A DNA stretch of 64,000 bases from Arthrobacter_M sp030063245 (GTDB lineage: Bacteria; Actinomycetota; Actinomycetes; Actinomycetales; Micrococcaceae). Made by a program: the position numbers and the translations under genes. Below, piece after piece: positions 1 through 9,030 of the stretch. Positions within the stretch are counted from its first letter, which is position 1. The number at the start of each line of letters is the position of its first letter. The notes below the pieces were generated by a model, which was not told the origin of the DNA, ran no database searches, and worked only from the letters and a program-made list of their open reading frames with translations. The DNA lies in contig NZ_CP180316.1 in the NCBI RefSeq assembly GCF_051131705.1, positions 4,092,001-4,156,000 of the forward strand, written 5' to 3'.

Positions 1-302
1 GCTGGGCGCGGTCGACGACGTTCACGGAACCGATGTTCGAGGTCGGCGACCACGTCGGCTACTACGCCGTGGACCACAGCCCATCGTATTTGTGGAACTC
101 GGCAACGTGGGAAATCAGCGAGGCCCTGCTACCGTTCCTGGAGACCGTGCTGGCCGGCCCCGATGCGTGGGCCGGCAATGAGACGATCCGCCGCGCGATC
201 GAAATCCAGGACGGGCACATCCTGAACGAGAACGCCCTCCGCTTTCAGCACCGCTCACCCGGGTACCCGCACCTGACCGAGGCGGACCCGGCCGTTCCCT
301 GA
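1..302 (+). CDS. Hypothetical protein, C-terminal part only (cut by window start)
   Basis: The reading frame beginning at base 3 is open from the window edge to the TGA at 300-302, so the gene starts upstream. An internal ATG at 33 has no convincing ribosome binding site. The visible ~99 residues are soluble, rich in Trp, Tyr and His, and end in a proline-rich tail. I recognise no motif and cannot assign a function. The base composition is typical of the neighbours. A short gap separates it from the convergent glyoxalase-fold gene. Confidence 0.5.
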   Translation, partial: WARSTTFTEPMFEVGDHVGYYAVDHSPSYLWNSATWEISEALLPFLETVLAGPDAWAGNETIRRAIEIQDGHILNENALRFQHRSPGYPHLTEADPAVP

Positions 303-395
303 AGCGGGGGCTTTCGCCGCCCCCTGCGCGGCGTGGGGCGGGTGCTGTGCGTGCGGACGGTGCCGGTAGGGTACGGGTGGGTGGACCGCGCCCGG

Positions 396-791
396 TCAAT
401 CTTGTCCGGGCTGGGAAACCGGCTCGAACAGTTCGACGGGATTTCCGGACGGGTCCTCCAGCAGAATCTGATTGCCGCCGATTCCGGTGACTATGTCATT
501 GCGGAAGTGGACTCCCGCGCCGCGCAGCCGTTGCACTGTTGCCGGAAGGTCGGCTACGTCCAGCGATATCCTGTTCCAGCCGCCGGGAGCCGGCCGTGTC
601 CCGTCCGGCATGGACTGGCCGCCGCCTCCGGCCGCACTGGGTGAACTGAGCAGCAGCCGGAGTGCGCCGCGGCGAATGATCGCGAAACTTGGTGCCGGAT
701 GCATCACCTCGCTGAAGTCCAGCTGCTGACAGTAAAACGCAATGGCCGCCCCGACGTCATCAACGATGTAGCGTACCCTTATCTGTGCCAT
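396..791 (-). CDS. VOC/glyoxalase-fold family protein
   Basis: 131 residues, the usual length of a single-domain vicinal oxygen chelate protein made of two beta-alpha-beta-beta-beta modules. It opens with MAQIRVRYIVDDVGAAIAFY, typical of the first module, and ends with a LLEDPSGNPVELFEP segment, where the Glu of PVELFEP is the usual metal ligand of the second module. Such proteins include glyoxalases, extradiol dioxygenases and bleomycin/fosfomycin resistance proteins; the substrate cannot be read from the sequence. It is transcribed alone and is convergent with the partial gene on its left. Confidence 0.85.
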   Translation of the reverse strand: MAQIRVRYIVDDVGAAIAFYCQQLDFSEVMHPAPSFAIIRRGALRLLLSSPSAAGGGGQSMPDGTRPAPGGWNRISLDVADLPATVQRLRGAGVHFRNDIVTGIGGNQILLEDPSGNPVELFEPVSQPGQD

Positions 792-1251
792 GACATTCTC
801 CTGCTCGTCGGTCCCCTACCGGCACTCCGCGAGTCCCGGCTGTAACACGCAGCGCGCGCTGTCTGCGGCAGGCCCTGATCCGCGGCCACACCCGGGAACA
901 GCTGCGGGTCCTGATGCCGGGTGACCAGTGCAGGAGACTTGATGTTTGACCCCGCGCGTCCTCGTGAACGGCGACGACGCCGGTATCAAGCCGGTCACCT
1001 CAGGACCGTTCAGAGCAGGATGTACAACAGACGGTGGGGGTCTGACTGCGCTTCCCTTACCTCTCTTGGCAGTCCTGAAGCCGGGCCTACGACCGGTGGC
1101 GGAAAGGCGGAATGGACGCTTTCAGATTAAGTCCCCGAGGCCGTCAAAGCACCGGCCAGAGTAGAGAAATCTGCTGATCGTGCGGCGCACTCCCGGGCCG
1201 CACTCTCGGCGCGCGGACGGTTACCCGCCCGCGGTCCCACGCGTCCCGGGC
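792..1251. other. 460-bp non-coding stretch
   Basis: Between the VOC gene and the MFS gene, both on the minus strand. Short open frames exist on both strands but have no ribosome binding site, no recognisable protein character and atypical composition. I see no tRNA, strong hairpin or repeat. It presumably contains the VOC promoter. Confidence 0.4.
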
Positions 1252-2610
1252 TCAGCCCGCGGTACCAAGCTCCCCGGTCTCCCGGCGCCGCACGATCAGC
1301 ACTGGACGCCGTCGGCTCTTCCGGTCGACCCTGAGGGTGAGATGGCCGCGCCGCGCCAGCACAACGGCGATCAGGGCAGCCGCGGCGCCCGGCACCGTTC
1401 CGGCGACGACCATGGCCCATTGCGGGCCGAGGTGCTCGGCGAGGGCGCCGATCAGCGGGCCGCCGATGGCCTGGCCGCCGATCAGCACAATGATGTACAG
1501 GCTCATGACGCGGCCACGTATCCGGACATTGGTGGAGATCTGCACCAATTGGTTGGAACTGGTCAGAAAGGTCAGCGACGCGTAGCCGGCAGCCACCAGC
1601 ACCGCGCAGAAGATCCACATGCTCGGCGCGGCGGCCGCCAGGACCAGCAGCATGCCGTAACTGCCGGCCGCCCCGACGACGGTGCGCAGCCGCAGCACGG
1701 GCCGCCGGGTCGAGGCAACCGCTCCGGCGAGCGCGCCGACCGCCACCAGCGTGTTCAGCAGTCCGTATCCGCCGGCGCCGGAATAAAAGACAGTATTTGC
1801 GTAGGCCGCCATCAACACGGGCAGGCTCATGGCAAAAACAGCAATGAAACCTGCCATCACGGCGGGCCAGAAGATGGTCGGTTTCCGCATCGCGTAGTCA
1901 AGCCCCTCGCGCAGTTGGCCCTTGGATCTGGGGGCGGGCGCCGATCTGAGCAGATCCCTGGTGCGCAGGCGGGCGAGCGTGCCGACCGTGAAAAAACAGG
2001 CCAGGGCATTCACGGCGAAGGCCCAGCCGCCGCCCACCGCGCTGATGAGCACGCCGCTGATGGCCGGTCCGATCATCGCGCCGATCTGGAAGATGGAGGA
2101 GTTCACGCTGATGGCATTGCGCAGCTGAACCGGCCCTACCAATTCGTTGACAAAAACCTGACGCGCCGGCTGGTCGACGACGGTGACCAAGCCCAGCAGG
2201 AAGGCGATGCCGTAGATGTGCCACACCTGGATGGCGCCGCTGAGCGCGAGCACGGCCATGACCACGGCCAGCACGCCCGCGGCACCCTGACTGATCATGA
2301 GGATCATGCGCTTGGAGCAGCGGTCGGCGATGATGCCGCCCAACGGCATGAGCAGCAACGACGGTGCGAACTGCATCGCCACCGTAATGCCGACGGCGGT
2401 CACGCTGCCGGAGAGCTGGAGCACCAACCAGTCCTGTGCGATCCGCTGCATCCAGAGCGCGATCACAGCGACCAGATGGGCCACGGCGAAGAGCCTGAAG
2501 TTGGGTACCTTCAGCGAGGAAAATGTTTGGCGCCACGGCGGACGTTGGGCGGCCAGGTCAATTGGAGCGGTCAGGGTGGAAACGCCGGGCAGCGCTGGTG
2601 GGGGTGTCAA
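1252..2610 (-). CDS. MFS transporter (EntS/MFS_3-like exporter)
   Basis: 452 residues with twelve predicted membrane segments; an inner-membrane secondary exporter. The first half carries the MFS A-like loop (GGIIADRCSKRMILMI). The VDQPARQVFVNELVG segment after TM5 is characteristic of the EntS/enterobactin-exporter-like branch used for siderophores, drugs and unknown metabolites. The C-terminus is Arg-rich and cytoplasmic. The best start I can find is a TTG at 2610 without a good ribosome binding site, so the N-terminus is uncertain. It is divergent from a LysR regulator with a LysR-type operator in the gap, which suggests regulated expression. Confidence 0.85.
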   Translation of the reverse strand: MTPPPALPGVSTLTAPIDLAAQRPPWRQTFSSLKVPNFRLFAVAHLVAVIALWMQRIAQDWLVLQLSGSVTAVGITVAMQFAPSLLLMPLGGIIADRCSKRMILMISQGAAGVLAVVMAVLALSGAIQVWHIYGIAFLLGLVTVVDQPARQVFVNELVGPVQLRNAISVNSSIFQIGAMIGPAISGVLISAVGGGWAFAVNALACFFTVGTLARLRTRDLLRSAPAPRSKGQLREGLDYAMRKPTIFWPAVMAGFIAVFAMSLPVLMAAYANTVFYSGAGGYGLLNTLVAVGALAGAVASTRRPVLRLRTVVGAAGSYGMLLVLAAAAPSMWIFCAVLVAAGYASLTFLTSSNQLVQISTNVRIRGRVMSLYIIVLIGGQAIGGPLIGALAEHLGPQWAMVVAGTVPGAAAALIAVVLARRGHLTLRVDRKSRRRPVLIVRRRETGELGTAG

Positions 2611-2701
2611 GAGAATTCTGAGGTCGTTTTTTCGTTACGGGAATAAATTCCACCCTAGCGAGCGGGCTAGTATTCCCAAAGGATATGATGTCTATAAGTA
2701 C

Positions 2702-2718
2702 CATTACAGTTTGTAATG
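2702..2718. promoter_or_regulatory. LysR-type operator (T-N11-A palindrome)
   Basis: A perfect palindrome, CATTACA-GTT-TGTAATG, containing the LTTR signature T-N11-A. It lies 24 nt upstream of the LysR start codon in the MFS/LysR divergent gap. A second, looser inverted repeat (GGGAATA at 2639-2645 and TATTCCC at 2671-2677) lies closer to the MFS gene. Autoregulation and control of the divergent transporter is the usual arrangement. Confidence 0.7.
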
Positions 2719-2741
2719 AGAGGCCGACGAGGAGGCTCCCG

Positions 2742-3608
2742 ATGCTGTTCGATCCGGCTCAGCTGCGCAGCTTTTTGGCTGTCGCCGAGACAGGAAGCTT
2801 CACCCGGGCCGCGGAACGGCTGCACTTGAGCCAGCCCACCGTCAGCCAGCATGTGAAGAAACTTGAGACCGAGTCCGGGCGTCAGCTCGTGGCCCGGGAC
2901 ACCCGCGAGGTCCGGCTGACGGACAACGGGGACGCCATGACGGGATTTGCGCGCACGATTCTGGCGGCCAACGAAGACGCGGCCCGCTACTTTTCCGGCG
3001 CAGCGATGCGTGGGCGGCTGCGGTTCGGGACCGCCGATGATCTGGCCATCACCGGACTGCCTCGGATCCTGCGTGAATTCCGCCAGCTGTACCCGCAGAT
3101 CAACCTCGAACTCACCGTCAGCCAAAGCGATCAATTGCACCGCCGGCTCAAGGCCGGGCAGCTGGACCTGGTGTTCATCAAGTGGGTGTCGGGCGCGCAG
3201 GAGGGAGTGGTGGTTAAACAGGATTCCTTCTCTTGGGTGGGGCTGGAACAGACCGTGCTGGAACACGCCGCCCCGGTGCCGCTGATTGCCTACCCCGCCC
3301 CCAGCCTGAGCCGCAAACTCGCCATCGATGCGCTGGAGCAGGCCGGCCGCACCTGGCGGATCACCTGCAGCACCAAACAGATCAGCGGCGTGCTGGCCGC
3401 ACTGCGGGCCGGCATCGGAGTCGCCGTGATGCCGACCTCGCTGGTGCCGGAGGATCTGAAGGTCATCACCCGACGCTTCAGTCTGCCGCCGGTAGGCGAC
3501 GTGGATTTCACGCTGATCCGCAATCCGTTGGCAAATACCGAAGTCGTGGATGCGCTGACCCAGGCGATCATGGGGCGTAAGCTCACCCCGCACACGAGGA
3601 CGCAATAA
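2742..3608 (+). CDS. LysR-family transcriptional regulator
   Basis: 288 residues. Residues ~4-62 form the LysR winged helix-turn-helix (QLRSFLAVAETGSFTRAAERL...SQPTVSQHVKKLE), followed by a two-lobed effector-binding domain that starts GRLRFGTADDLAITGLPRIL. I chose the ATG at 2742 because GGAGG lies at 2731-2735 and the family N-terminus begins here; an upstream in-frame ATG at 2685 would add 19 unconserved residues and overlap the operator. It faces away from the MFS exporter, its likely target together with its own promoter. The effector is unknown. Confidence 0.93.
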   Translation: MLFDPAQLRSFLAVAETGSFTRAAERLHLSQPTVSQHVKKLETESGRQLVARDTREVRLTDNGDAMTGFARTILAANEDAARYFSGAAMRGRLRFGTADDLAITGLPRILREFRQLYPQINLELTVSQSDQLHRRLKAGQLDLVFIKWVSGAQEGVVVKQDSFSWVGLEQTVLEHAAPVPLIAYPAPSLSRKLAIDALEQAGRTWRITCSTKQISGVLAALRAGIGVAVMPTSLVPEDLKVITRRFSLPPVGDVDFTLIRNPLANTEVVDALTQAIMGRKLTPHTRTQ

Positions 3609-3643
3609 GGGAGTCAGCCTGAGCCCGGAGAATTCCGTCGCGT

Positions 3644-3649
3644 TAGAAT
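3644..3649 (+). promoter_or_regulatory. -10 element of a probable leaderless panD transcript
   Basis: TAGAAT lies 8 nt before the panD ATG and no Shine-Dalgarno sequence is present. In actinobacteria a TANNNT box 6-9 nt ahead of the start codon is the hallmark of leaderless mRNAs. Confidence 0.5.
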
Positions 3650-3657
3650 TACCCGTT

Positions 3658-4077
3658 ATGAACAGAACGATGTTTAAATCCAAAATCCACCGCGCCACTG
3701 TCACTCACGCGGACCTGCATTATGTCGGCTCCGTAACGGTCGACGAAGACCTGCTGGATGCCGCCGATATTCTGCCCGGCGAATTGGTCTCCATTGTGGA
3801 CGTCACGAACGGTGCCCGGCTGGAAACGTACACAATTCCGGGTGAGCGAGGCTCCGGCGTGCTGGGCATCAATGGTCCCGCGGCCCATCTGGTGCAGGTT
3901 GGCGACTTGGTCATCCTGATCACCTACGCACAAATGACGACGGCGGAGGCCCGCGACTATGTCCCCGCCGTCGTCCATGTTGATGCCGGTAACCGGATCG
4001 TGCGGCTGGGCACGGACCCCGCCGAGGCTGTCACCCCCGGCCTGCTCCGCCCTCCGCTGGCCACCAACCGCTGCTGA
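3658..4077 (+). CDS. panD: Aspartate 1-decarboxylase proenzyme
   Basis: Pyruvoyl-dependent enzyme that converts L-aspartate to beta-alanine, the precursor of pantothenate and coenzyme A, in the cytoplasm. At 139 residues it is the normal PanD length. The self-cleavage site Gly24-Ser25 is visible in HYVGSVT; Ser25 becomes the pyruvoyl group. Conserved segments include Lys9 (MFKSKIHRATVT), YTIPGERGSG, INGPAAHL and VQVGDLVILITYA. It stands alone between LysR and a convergent START-like gene, with panB/panC not nearby. The start is fixed by the conserved N-terminus and a leaderless-type -10 box. Confidence 0.97.
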   Translation: MNRTMFKSKIHRATVTHADLHYVGSVTVDEDLLDAADILPGELVSIVDVTNGARLETYTIPGERGSGVLGINGPAAHLVQVGDLVILITYAQMTTAEARDYVPAVVHVDAGNRIVRLGTDPAEAVTPGLLRPPLATNRC

Positions 4078-4112
4078 GGGGCAGCGTTGTGGGCCGAGAA
4101 CGAAGCGTCCGG

Positions 4113-4835
4113 CTACCGCGCGGAACTGGCTCCCCCTGAATCGGGATCATCCACCGCCGGATTCTGCGTGTCGGGATCGTCCACCGTCGGGTTCTGCACG
4201 CTGGAAGCTGCCGAACCCGGGGCGCTCGGATGCGACTCGGCGGCACCCGGTCCGCCGGCTCCGATGGACGGATTGTCCAAGCCACCGGAAGGCTTATCGA
4301 GGCCGCCGGCCATTGCCCCGGTACCTGTGCCCGCCGCACCCGCGGTGCCGACGTCGTCGGCCCTGGAATGTGCAGCGGAGTCCGGCGCTGAAACGTCTCC
4401 GCGCCAACTGCCGGTCTCCGAACGGCGCCCCTCAATAAAATCCTTGAACCGCCGCAGATCCGACTTCACCTGGCGGTCATCCGCGCCAAGGGCCGAACCG
4501 ACCTTCTCCAGGAATGTCTCCGGATCCCAGTCCAGCTGCACGGTTACCCGGGCGGACTCATCATCGAGGCGGTGAAACGTCACCACGCCGGCATGGGATT
4601 TGCCGTCCACGCTCTTCCATGCCACCCGCTCATCGGGGTGCTGTTCGGTGATGACAGCGTCGAACTCGCGCCGCACGCCGCCGATGTTCGTCACCCAATG
4701 ATTGGTGGTTTCCGAGGTCTGCGTGATCGATTCCACGCCGTTCATAAATTCGGGAAAGGATGCGAACTGCGTCCACTGGTTGTAGGCCCGCGTGACCGGC
4801 ACCCCTACGTCGATGGATTCCAGTACTGTCGCCAC
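4113..4835 (-). CDS. SRPBCC (polyketide cyclase/START-like) family protein with repetitive acidic tail
   Basis: 240 residues. Residues 1-~140 form a START/Bet v1-like lipid- or polyketide-binding fold (VPVTRAYNQWTQFASFPEFM...RVAWKSVDGKSHAGVVTFHRL), the 'cyclase/dehydrase' type common in actinobacteria. The remaining ~100 residues are a low-complexity Gly/Ala/Ser/Asp/Pro tail with imperfect repeats such as GGLDKPSGGLDNPS and NPTVDDPDTQNPAVDDPD, encoded by a ~27-bp near-duplicate at about 4137-4199. The GTG at 4835 is preceded by GGAAGGAG, which decides the start against longer in-frame options. The ligand is unknown. The tail looks disordered and may be a product of slippage. Confidence 0.85.
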   Translation of the reverse strand: MATVLESIDVGVPVTRAYNQWTQFASFPEFMNGVESITQTSETTNHWVTNIGGVRREFDAVITEQHPDERVAWKSVDGKSHAGVVTFHRLDDESARVTVQLDWDPETFLEKVGSALGADDRQVKSDLRRFKDFIEGRRSETGSWRGDVSAPDSAAHSRADDVGTAGAAGTGTGAMAGGLDKPSGGLDNPSIGAGGPGAAESHPSAPGSAASSVQNPTVDDPDTQNPAVDDPDSGGASSAR

Positions 4836-4950
4836 GATGTCTCCTTCCGGAGGGTCAGTTGGCTGCTTCGAAGCGCCCCCGTGCGGCCGCCCGTTTTCCA
4901 CGCTACCTGCGCCGCTGGCCCTGATCAAGGTTCCGGGAGGTCTTCGTGTC

Positions 4951-5856
4951 CTACTCCGGGCGTTCGTCCGCACCGGCGCCGCGGGCAGCAATGCCGTCCC
5001 GCCAGGAATGGGCCGGGCGGTAGCCGATCAGGCTGCGGGCGGCCTTAATACTCAGCAACGTTTCATGGCCTCTGATGGTCCCGTGCCGCTCCAGGCCGGG
5101 AAACACCTCGTCCAACAGGTCCGACGACGGCCGGTCCATAATGGTGTCGGCGGCGGCTATGATGACATTTTCGGATCCGGTGGTATCCGCTTCCAAGGCG
5201 TTCCGGCAGGCTGCGGCGACATCCCGCACGTCGACGTAGCCCCAGAGATTCCAGCGGCGCGACGGCGCGTCCGGCCAGAAGCCGGGAACCCGGGCGTAGT
5301 CCTCCGGCGCGAAAATATTGGAAATACGCAGGCCAACAAAGGGGATGCCCGACCAGCCGGAAACATGCGCCGCGGCCTGCTCCCCGAGGACCTTCGAGAG
5401 GGCGTAGGCGCTGCTCGGATAGGGGAAATGCTCCTCATCAACGGGTGCATAGTGCAGCTCACCGTCCCTCTCGCCCGCCTTGTCGCTCCCGCCGAAGGGC
5501 AGCCCGAGGGTGGTTTCCGACGACGCCCACACCACCCGCTCCAGCCGCAGCGCCGCCGCAGCCAAAAAAACGTTCTGGTTCGCCGCCGTGTTGCGGTTGA
5601 TGGTTTCCGCCGGCGGGTACATGCCCGGTTCCGGGATATTGGCCAGATGGACGACGGCGTCTGTTCCGCTGAGTGCCTGAAGTGCCTGACCGTAATCGGT
5701 CAGATCCACGCGCATGGTTGGACAGCCCAGATCCGAATTACGGCCGACCGGTCCGGTTATGTCGCTCGCATGCACCGAATAGCCGTGGGCGAGCAGATCG
5801 GTCACGGCCGCACGGCCCGCCTTGCCGTGGGCTCCAGTGACCGCAATGGTCTTCAT
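4951..5856 (-). CDS. NAD-dependent epimerase/dehydratase (extended SDR)
   Basis: 301 residues. The Rossmann motif TGAHGKAG (residues 7-14) binds NAD(P), and the catalytic pair Tyr151/Lys155 sits in SAYALSKVLGE with upstream Ser in WASSETT. The family includes sugar-nucleotide epimerases and uronate dehydrogenases; the short HLANIPEPG and SNIFAPEDY segments resemble actinobacterial sugar/uronate dehydrogenase-type proteins, but the substrate is not certain. GGAAGGA precedes the ATG. It is followed downstream, after about 115 bp, by the START-like gene on the same strand. Confidence 0.88.
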   Translation of the reverse strand: MKTIAVTGAHGKAGRAAVTDLLAHGYSVHASDITGPVGRNSDLGCPTMRVDLTDYGQALQALSGTDAVVHLANIPEPGMYPPAETINRNTAANQNVFLAAAALRLERVVWASSETTLGLPFGGSDKAGERDGELHYAPVDEEHFPYPSSAYALSKVLGEQAAAHVSGWSGIPFVGLRISNIFAPEDYARVPGFWPDAPSRRWNLWGYVDVRDVAAACRNALEADTTGSENVIIAAADTIMDRPSSDLLDEVFPGLERHGTIRGHETLLSIKAARSLIGYRPAHSWRDGIAARGAGADERPE

Positions 5857-6017
5857 GGTGGTCCTTCCGTCGTGTGGGACGTCGCCTCGGTGGCTTCAGC
5901 TTAGGCTGAGCCAGTGCACCTTATTGACGTTTTGCTTATCAATCTTCAGTCTATTGGGGTCCTGCGTCCTGGTGGCCGGTCGTTGACTTCCGATTCACCG
6001 GCCCAAGGCGCCTGAGC

Positions 6018-6941
6018 ATGCTGGGCGTTCTGCAGGGTTTTTCCGTCATCTGGGTCGTCATCCTGGTGGGTTATCTGCTGGGCCGCGTCGACGTGCTCGG
6101 GCCGGACGGCGAGCGTATCCTCAGCCGTCTGGTGTTCTTCGTCGCCACCCCGGCGCTGATGCTGCAGACGCTGAGCCACACGGATCTGCGCGCCGTTTTC
6201 TCCACGTCCCTGCTGGTGGCCGCGTTGAGCGCCTTTGCGGCGTCGCTGGTCTACCTGCTGGTGGCCGGCGTCGTCCTCAAGCGCCCGACCGGAACGGCGC
6301 TGGTCGGTGCGATGTCCGCGTCCTTGGTCAATGCCGCCTATCTCGGTATTCCGATTGCGGTATATGTCCTCGGGGACGCCTCCTTCGCAGCTCCGGTGCT
6401 GATCTTCCAGTTGGCCTTCTACACCCCGCTCTTCGTGCTGCTGCTCGACAACGCCGGTCGCCGGCGCCGCGCGTCATTGTGGACTTTCCTGGGCCAGATA
6501 CCCAGGAACCCGGTGCTGATTGCCTCGCTGCTGGGACTGCTGATCGCCGCAGTCGGGTGGCAGCCCCCGAATCTGGTCATGCAGCCATTCGTTCTGCTGG
6601 GCGGGGCGGCCGTCCCCGGCGCGCTGCTCGCCTTCGGGATTTCCCTTCATGGTTCAAGGCCCCTGCAGAACAGCGCCGGCCGCGCTGAGGTCTTACTGGC
6701 CTCCGCGGTCAAGCTGGCGCTGCAGCCGGCCGTCGCATTTTTCCTGGCCCGCTACCTGCTGGATCTTCGAGGACACGCCCTATTTGCCGCCGTCGTACTG
6801 GCCGCTTTACCCACGGCACAGAACGTCTTTATTGTTGCCTCCCGCTATAAATCGGGCGTGGCGGTGGCCAAGGACACCGTGCTGCTGACCACCGCCGTCG
6901 GGGTCCCGATTCTGGTCCTGGTTTCCGCCCTGCTGGCCTAA
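6018..6941 (+). CDS. AEC family transporter (auxin efflux carrier-like)
   Basis: 307 residues with about ten membrane helices in two halves, typical of the AEC family of small-organic-acid or malonate/malate permeases. Recognisable segments are VFFVATPALMLQTLSH in the first half, and GGAAVPGALLAFGISLHG and VVLAALPTAQNVFIVASRY in the second, all conserved in bacterial AEC proteins. A weak AAGGCG lies before the ATG. The last seven codons and the stop are duplicated immediately downstream. The substrate is unknown. Confidence 0.9.
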   Translation: MLGVLQGFSVIWVVILVGYLLGRVDVLGPDGERILSRLVFFVATPALMLQTLSHTDLRAVFSTSLLVAALSAFAASLVYLLVAGVVLKRPTGTALVGAMSASLVNAAYLGIPIAVYVLGDASFAAPVLIFQLAFYTPLFVLLLDNAGRRRRASLWTFLGQIPRNPVLIASLLGLLIAAVGWQPPNLVMQPFVLLGGAAVPGALLAFGISLHGSRPLQNSAGRAEVLLASAVKLALQPAVAFFLARYLLDLRGHALFAAVVLAALPTAQNVFIVASRYKSGVAVAKDTVLLTTAVGVPILVLVSALLA

Positions 6942-6966
6942 GGCGTTTCCGCCCTGCTGGCCTAAG
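6921..6966. repeat. 24-bp tandem duplication containing a stop codon
   Basis: Bases 6921-6942 recur at 6945-6966 without change. The repeat spans the final codons and TAA of the AEC transporter, so a second stop-bearing copy trails the gene. Compare 38636-38671, 39516-39617 and 55304-55357. Confidence 0.9.
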
Positions 6967-7052
6967 AGGCACCCCTCCGCCGTCCGGTCACGTCCTCACT
7001 CTGCAGTGCGGTGACAGCAGAACGCGCCGAAGCAGCGGGTATCGTGGACACA

Positions 7053-8039
7053 GTGAAAAACGGCACCCGACTCATGAGGATCGCGGCCGGCTGGCTGCTG
7101 GGACTGATGCTGGCCGTGGCCGCCGCGATCATCACCATCACGATGGTAAATGCCAGCTTTTTCGGTCCGCAACAGCCCGTGCGCGATTACCTCCAGGCCC
7201 TGCGCGATGGCGACGGAGCCAAGGCCTTGGGCCTGCTCAAGGCGACCGTACCCGCGGGCAACCCCGCGGTACTGGACGGCAGCGGACTCAAGAGCGCGGC
7301 TGCGGCCATCGAGGACCTGCAGATCGGGGACCCTCAGGAGCAGGCAGACGGCCGGGTCAAAGTCCCCGCCAGCTACAAAATCGACGGAGCCGACCACAGC
7401 ACCGAGTTCCTGCTGGAACCGGCCGGCAACCGGTGGCTCTTCTTCAGCACCTGGACGTTTGTTCCTGCTCCGCTGCCAACCATCGATGTTTCCGTCGTGA
7501 ATGAAACGACCGCCTCACTGAACGGCGTAGGGGTCACCATGCCGTCGGGCCGGAGCACTTTTTCGGTCCTGTACCCGGGGCAGTACAAGGCCTCATTTCA
7601 GAGCGGACTATTCCAGGCCCCGTCGGTCACCACCGCCGTGACTTCGGCAGGGGACAAGCCCTTCGCCGTCGAGCTGAACACGGCGCCGTCGCCGAAACTC
7701 ATGGCCGATGTCAACAGCCAGCTCCACCAGTATCTGGACGGTTGCGCCAAACAACAGGTGCTGCTTCCCGCCGGCTGCCCGTTCAGCAATCATTCGGACA
7801 ACCGGATTGTCACCCCGGTGGTCTGGAGCATCGAAAGTTATCCAACGGTCGGGATCTCCGCCTACGGTGGGGAATGGGTGATCGCTCCACTGACCGTCAA
7901 GGCGCAGGTGAGCTACCAGGAACAGCAGCTGTACACGGGCGCGGTGGTACCGGTGGAAGAGGCGCAGAGCTTCGGCTTCACCGCCAAATTGGATACCGGC
8001 GGCGGGAGCGTCACCGTCACCCCCGTCGTGGATTATTGA
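7053..8039 (+). CDS. Membrane-anchored extracellular hypothetical protein
   Basis: 328 residues if the GTG at 7053 is used. A single N-terminal membrane helix (about residues 10-32, IAAGWLLGLMLAVAAAIITITMV) is followed by an extracytoplasmic region that opens with a DUF4878/nuclear transport factor 2-like stretch (VRDYLQALRDGDGAKALGLL). The rest is beta-rich, with two Cys (CAKQQVLLPAGC) that could form a disulfide. A TATCGT hexamer 7 nt upstream of this GTG and no Shine-Dalgarno suggest a leaderless mRNA. Similar proteins in Micrococcaceae have no assigned function. Confidence 0.75.
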   Translation: MKNGTRLMRIAAGWLLGLMLAVAAAIITITMVNASFFGPQQPVRDYLQALRDGDGAKALGLLKATVPAGNPAVLDGSGLKSAAAAIEDLQIGDPQEQADGRVKVPASYKIDGADHSTEFLLEPAGNRWLFFSTWTFVPAPLPTIDVSVVNETTASLNGVGVTMPSGRSTFSVLYPGQYKASFQSGLFQAPSVTTAVTSAGDKPFAVELNTAPSPKLMADVNSQLHQYLDGCAKQQVLLPAGCPFSNHSDNRIVTPVVWSIESYPTVGISAYGGEWVIAPLTVKAQVSYQEQQLYTGAVVPVEEAQSFGFTAKLDTGGGSVTVTPVVDY

Positions 8040-8088
8040 CCACAAGCGTTAGCGGGATGGCCCGCCCCGCGGGACCACGGGCGCGCGT

Positions 8089-9030
8089 TTAACCTGCCAT
8101 CAGTATCGGGCGGCGCGTCCGGGTCGGTCTTCGGGCGCGCAGCGCGAGCTGCACCCTTTCCGCGACCCGGTGCGGTCGGTACAGGACATCAGGGTACTGG
8201 ATCCGCAGCAGCACATGGCCGGAGATGCCGGCAGCCGCGTCACGCCATGGGGCAGACGCGAATTGCCCGGCCGGCGGCCGGCGCTCCAATCCAACGATCT
8301 CCGCGACGAGATAACCGTCGATCAGAAAGTGCACCACGCCCACACCGTGGACCCAGCTTTGGGCCTGAACCTCGAATCCGAACCGCCGGAACAGGATTCT
8401 GGCCAGCGTTTCCCACGGCGAATCGGCCCCCTCCTCCACCAGATCCAGCGCAGTTCGGGCCTTCCCATCACGACCTGCCGGGAGATGTCGACGCAGAACC
8501 TCCGGATCCACAAGTCCTTGATTCACCGCCGATTCCACCATGACCACGGACTCCGGTATGGGCAGGCAGAAAAGCGCATGGATCAGCACGTCTTCCAGCG
8601 CGGCCACCGGCGCACCAGTAACGGGGCACGACAGCGGTGCCGCGTGCAGCACGGTGCGCGGTTCAGGCAACGGAACGGGGTGCGGCCCGGCCCGGGGTGC
8701 GGAGTACAGGACCGGTTGCGGCCCCGTTTCCGGACCGCGGAGACCGTTGCCGACAGCAAGATGTATAAGGGAAGGCTCCGCCACCACCCACAGCCCATAC
8801 TGCCCGGCGGCGGAGGCACAGGTCAGCACGCCGCGGTGGCGCAGCGCCTGCACGAACGCGGCGGGGGCGCCGGGAACCGCCAAAATCCCCCGCTCCCGTG
8901 TCTGCACCTGCTTCCCCGCGACCGCCCGGGCCAGCTGTGCCGTCGTGAAACCGCGCTGCACAAGGGCTTCCGTCCGTGCCGCCCCACCAAGGCTCCGCAA
9001 AACCTGCTCAACATCCATGCCGACAAGCAT
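8089..9030 (-). CDS. AbiEi-like / DUF559-like protein, apparently without intact nuclease site
   Basis: About 313 residues. The N-terminal ~80 residues resemble the winged-helix domain of AbiEi antitoxin-like proteins (EALVQRGFTTAQLARAVAGKQVQTRERGILAVPG). The C-terminal region resembles the Vsr/DUF559 PD-(D/E)xK fold (LARILFRRFGFEVQAQ...VHFLIDGYLVAEIVG). In family members the core reads VDFLI...hxE; here the first Asp position is His, while the later Glu remains, so nuclease activity is doubtful. The function of these proteins, which are numerous in actinobacteria, is unknown. The start is uncertain (TTG 9042, ATG 9030 or ATG 9018); none has a strong ribosome binding site. Confidence 0.7.
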   Translation of the reverse strand: MLVGMDVEQVLRSLGGAARTEALVQRGFTTAQLARAVAGKQVQTRERGILAVPGAPAAFVQALRHRGVLTCASAAGQYGLWVVAEPSLIHLAVGNGLRGPETGPQPVLYSAPRAGPHPVPLPEPRTVLHAAPLSCPVTGAPVAALEDVLIHALFCLPIPESVVMVESAVNQGLVDPEVLRRHLPAGRDGKARTALDLVEEGADSPWETLARILFRRFGFEVQAQSWVHGVGVVHFLIDGYLVAEIVGLERRPPAGQFASAPWRDAAAGISGHVLLRIQYPDVLYRPHRVAERVQLALRARRPTRTRRPILMAG

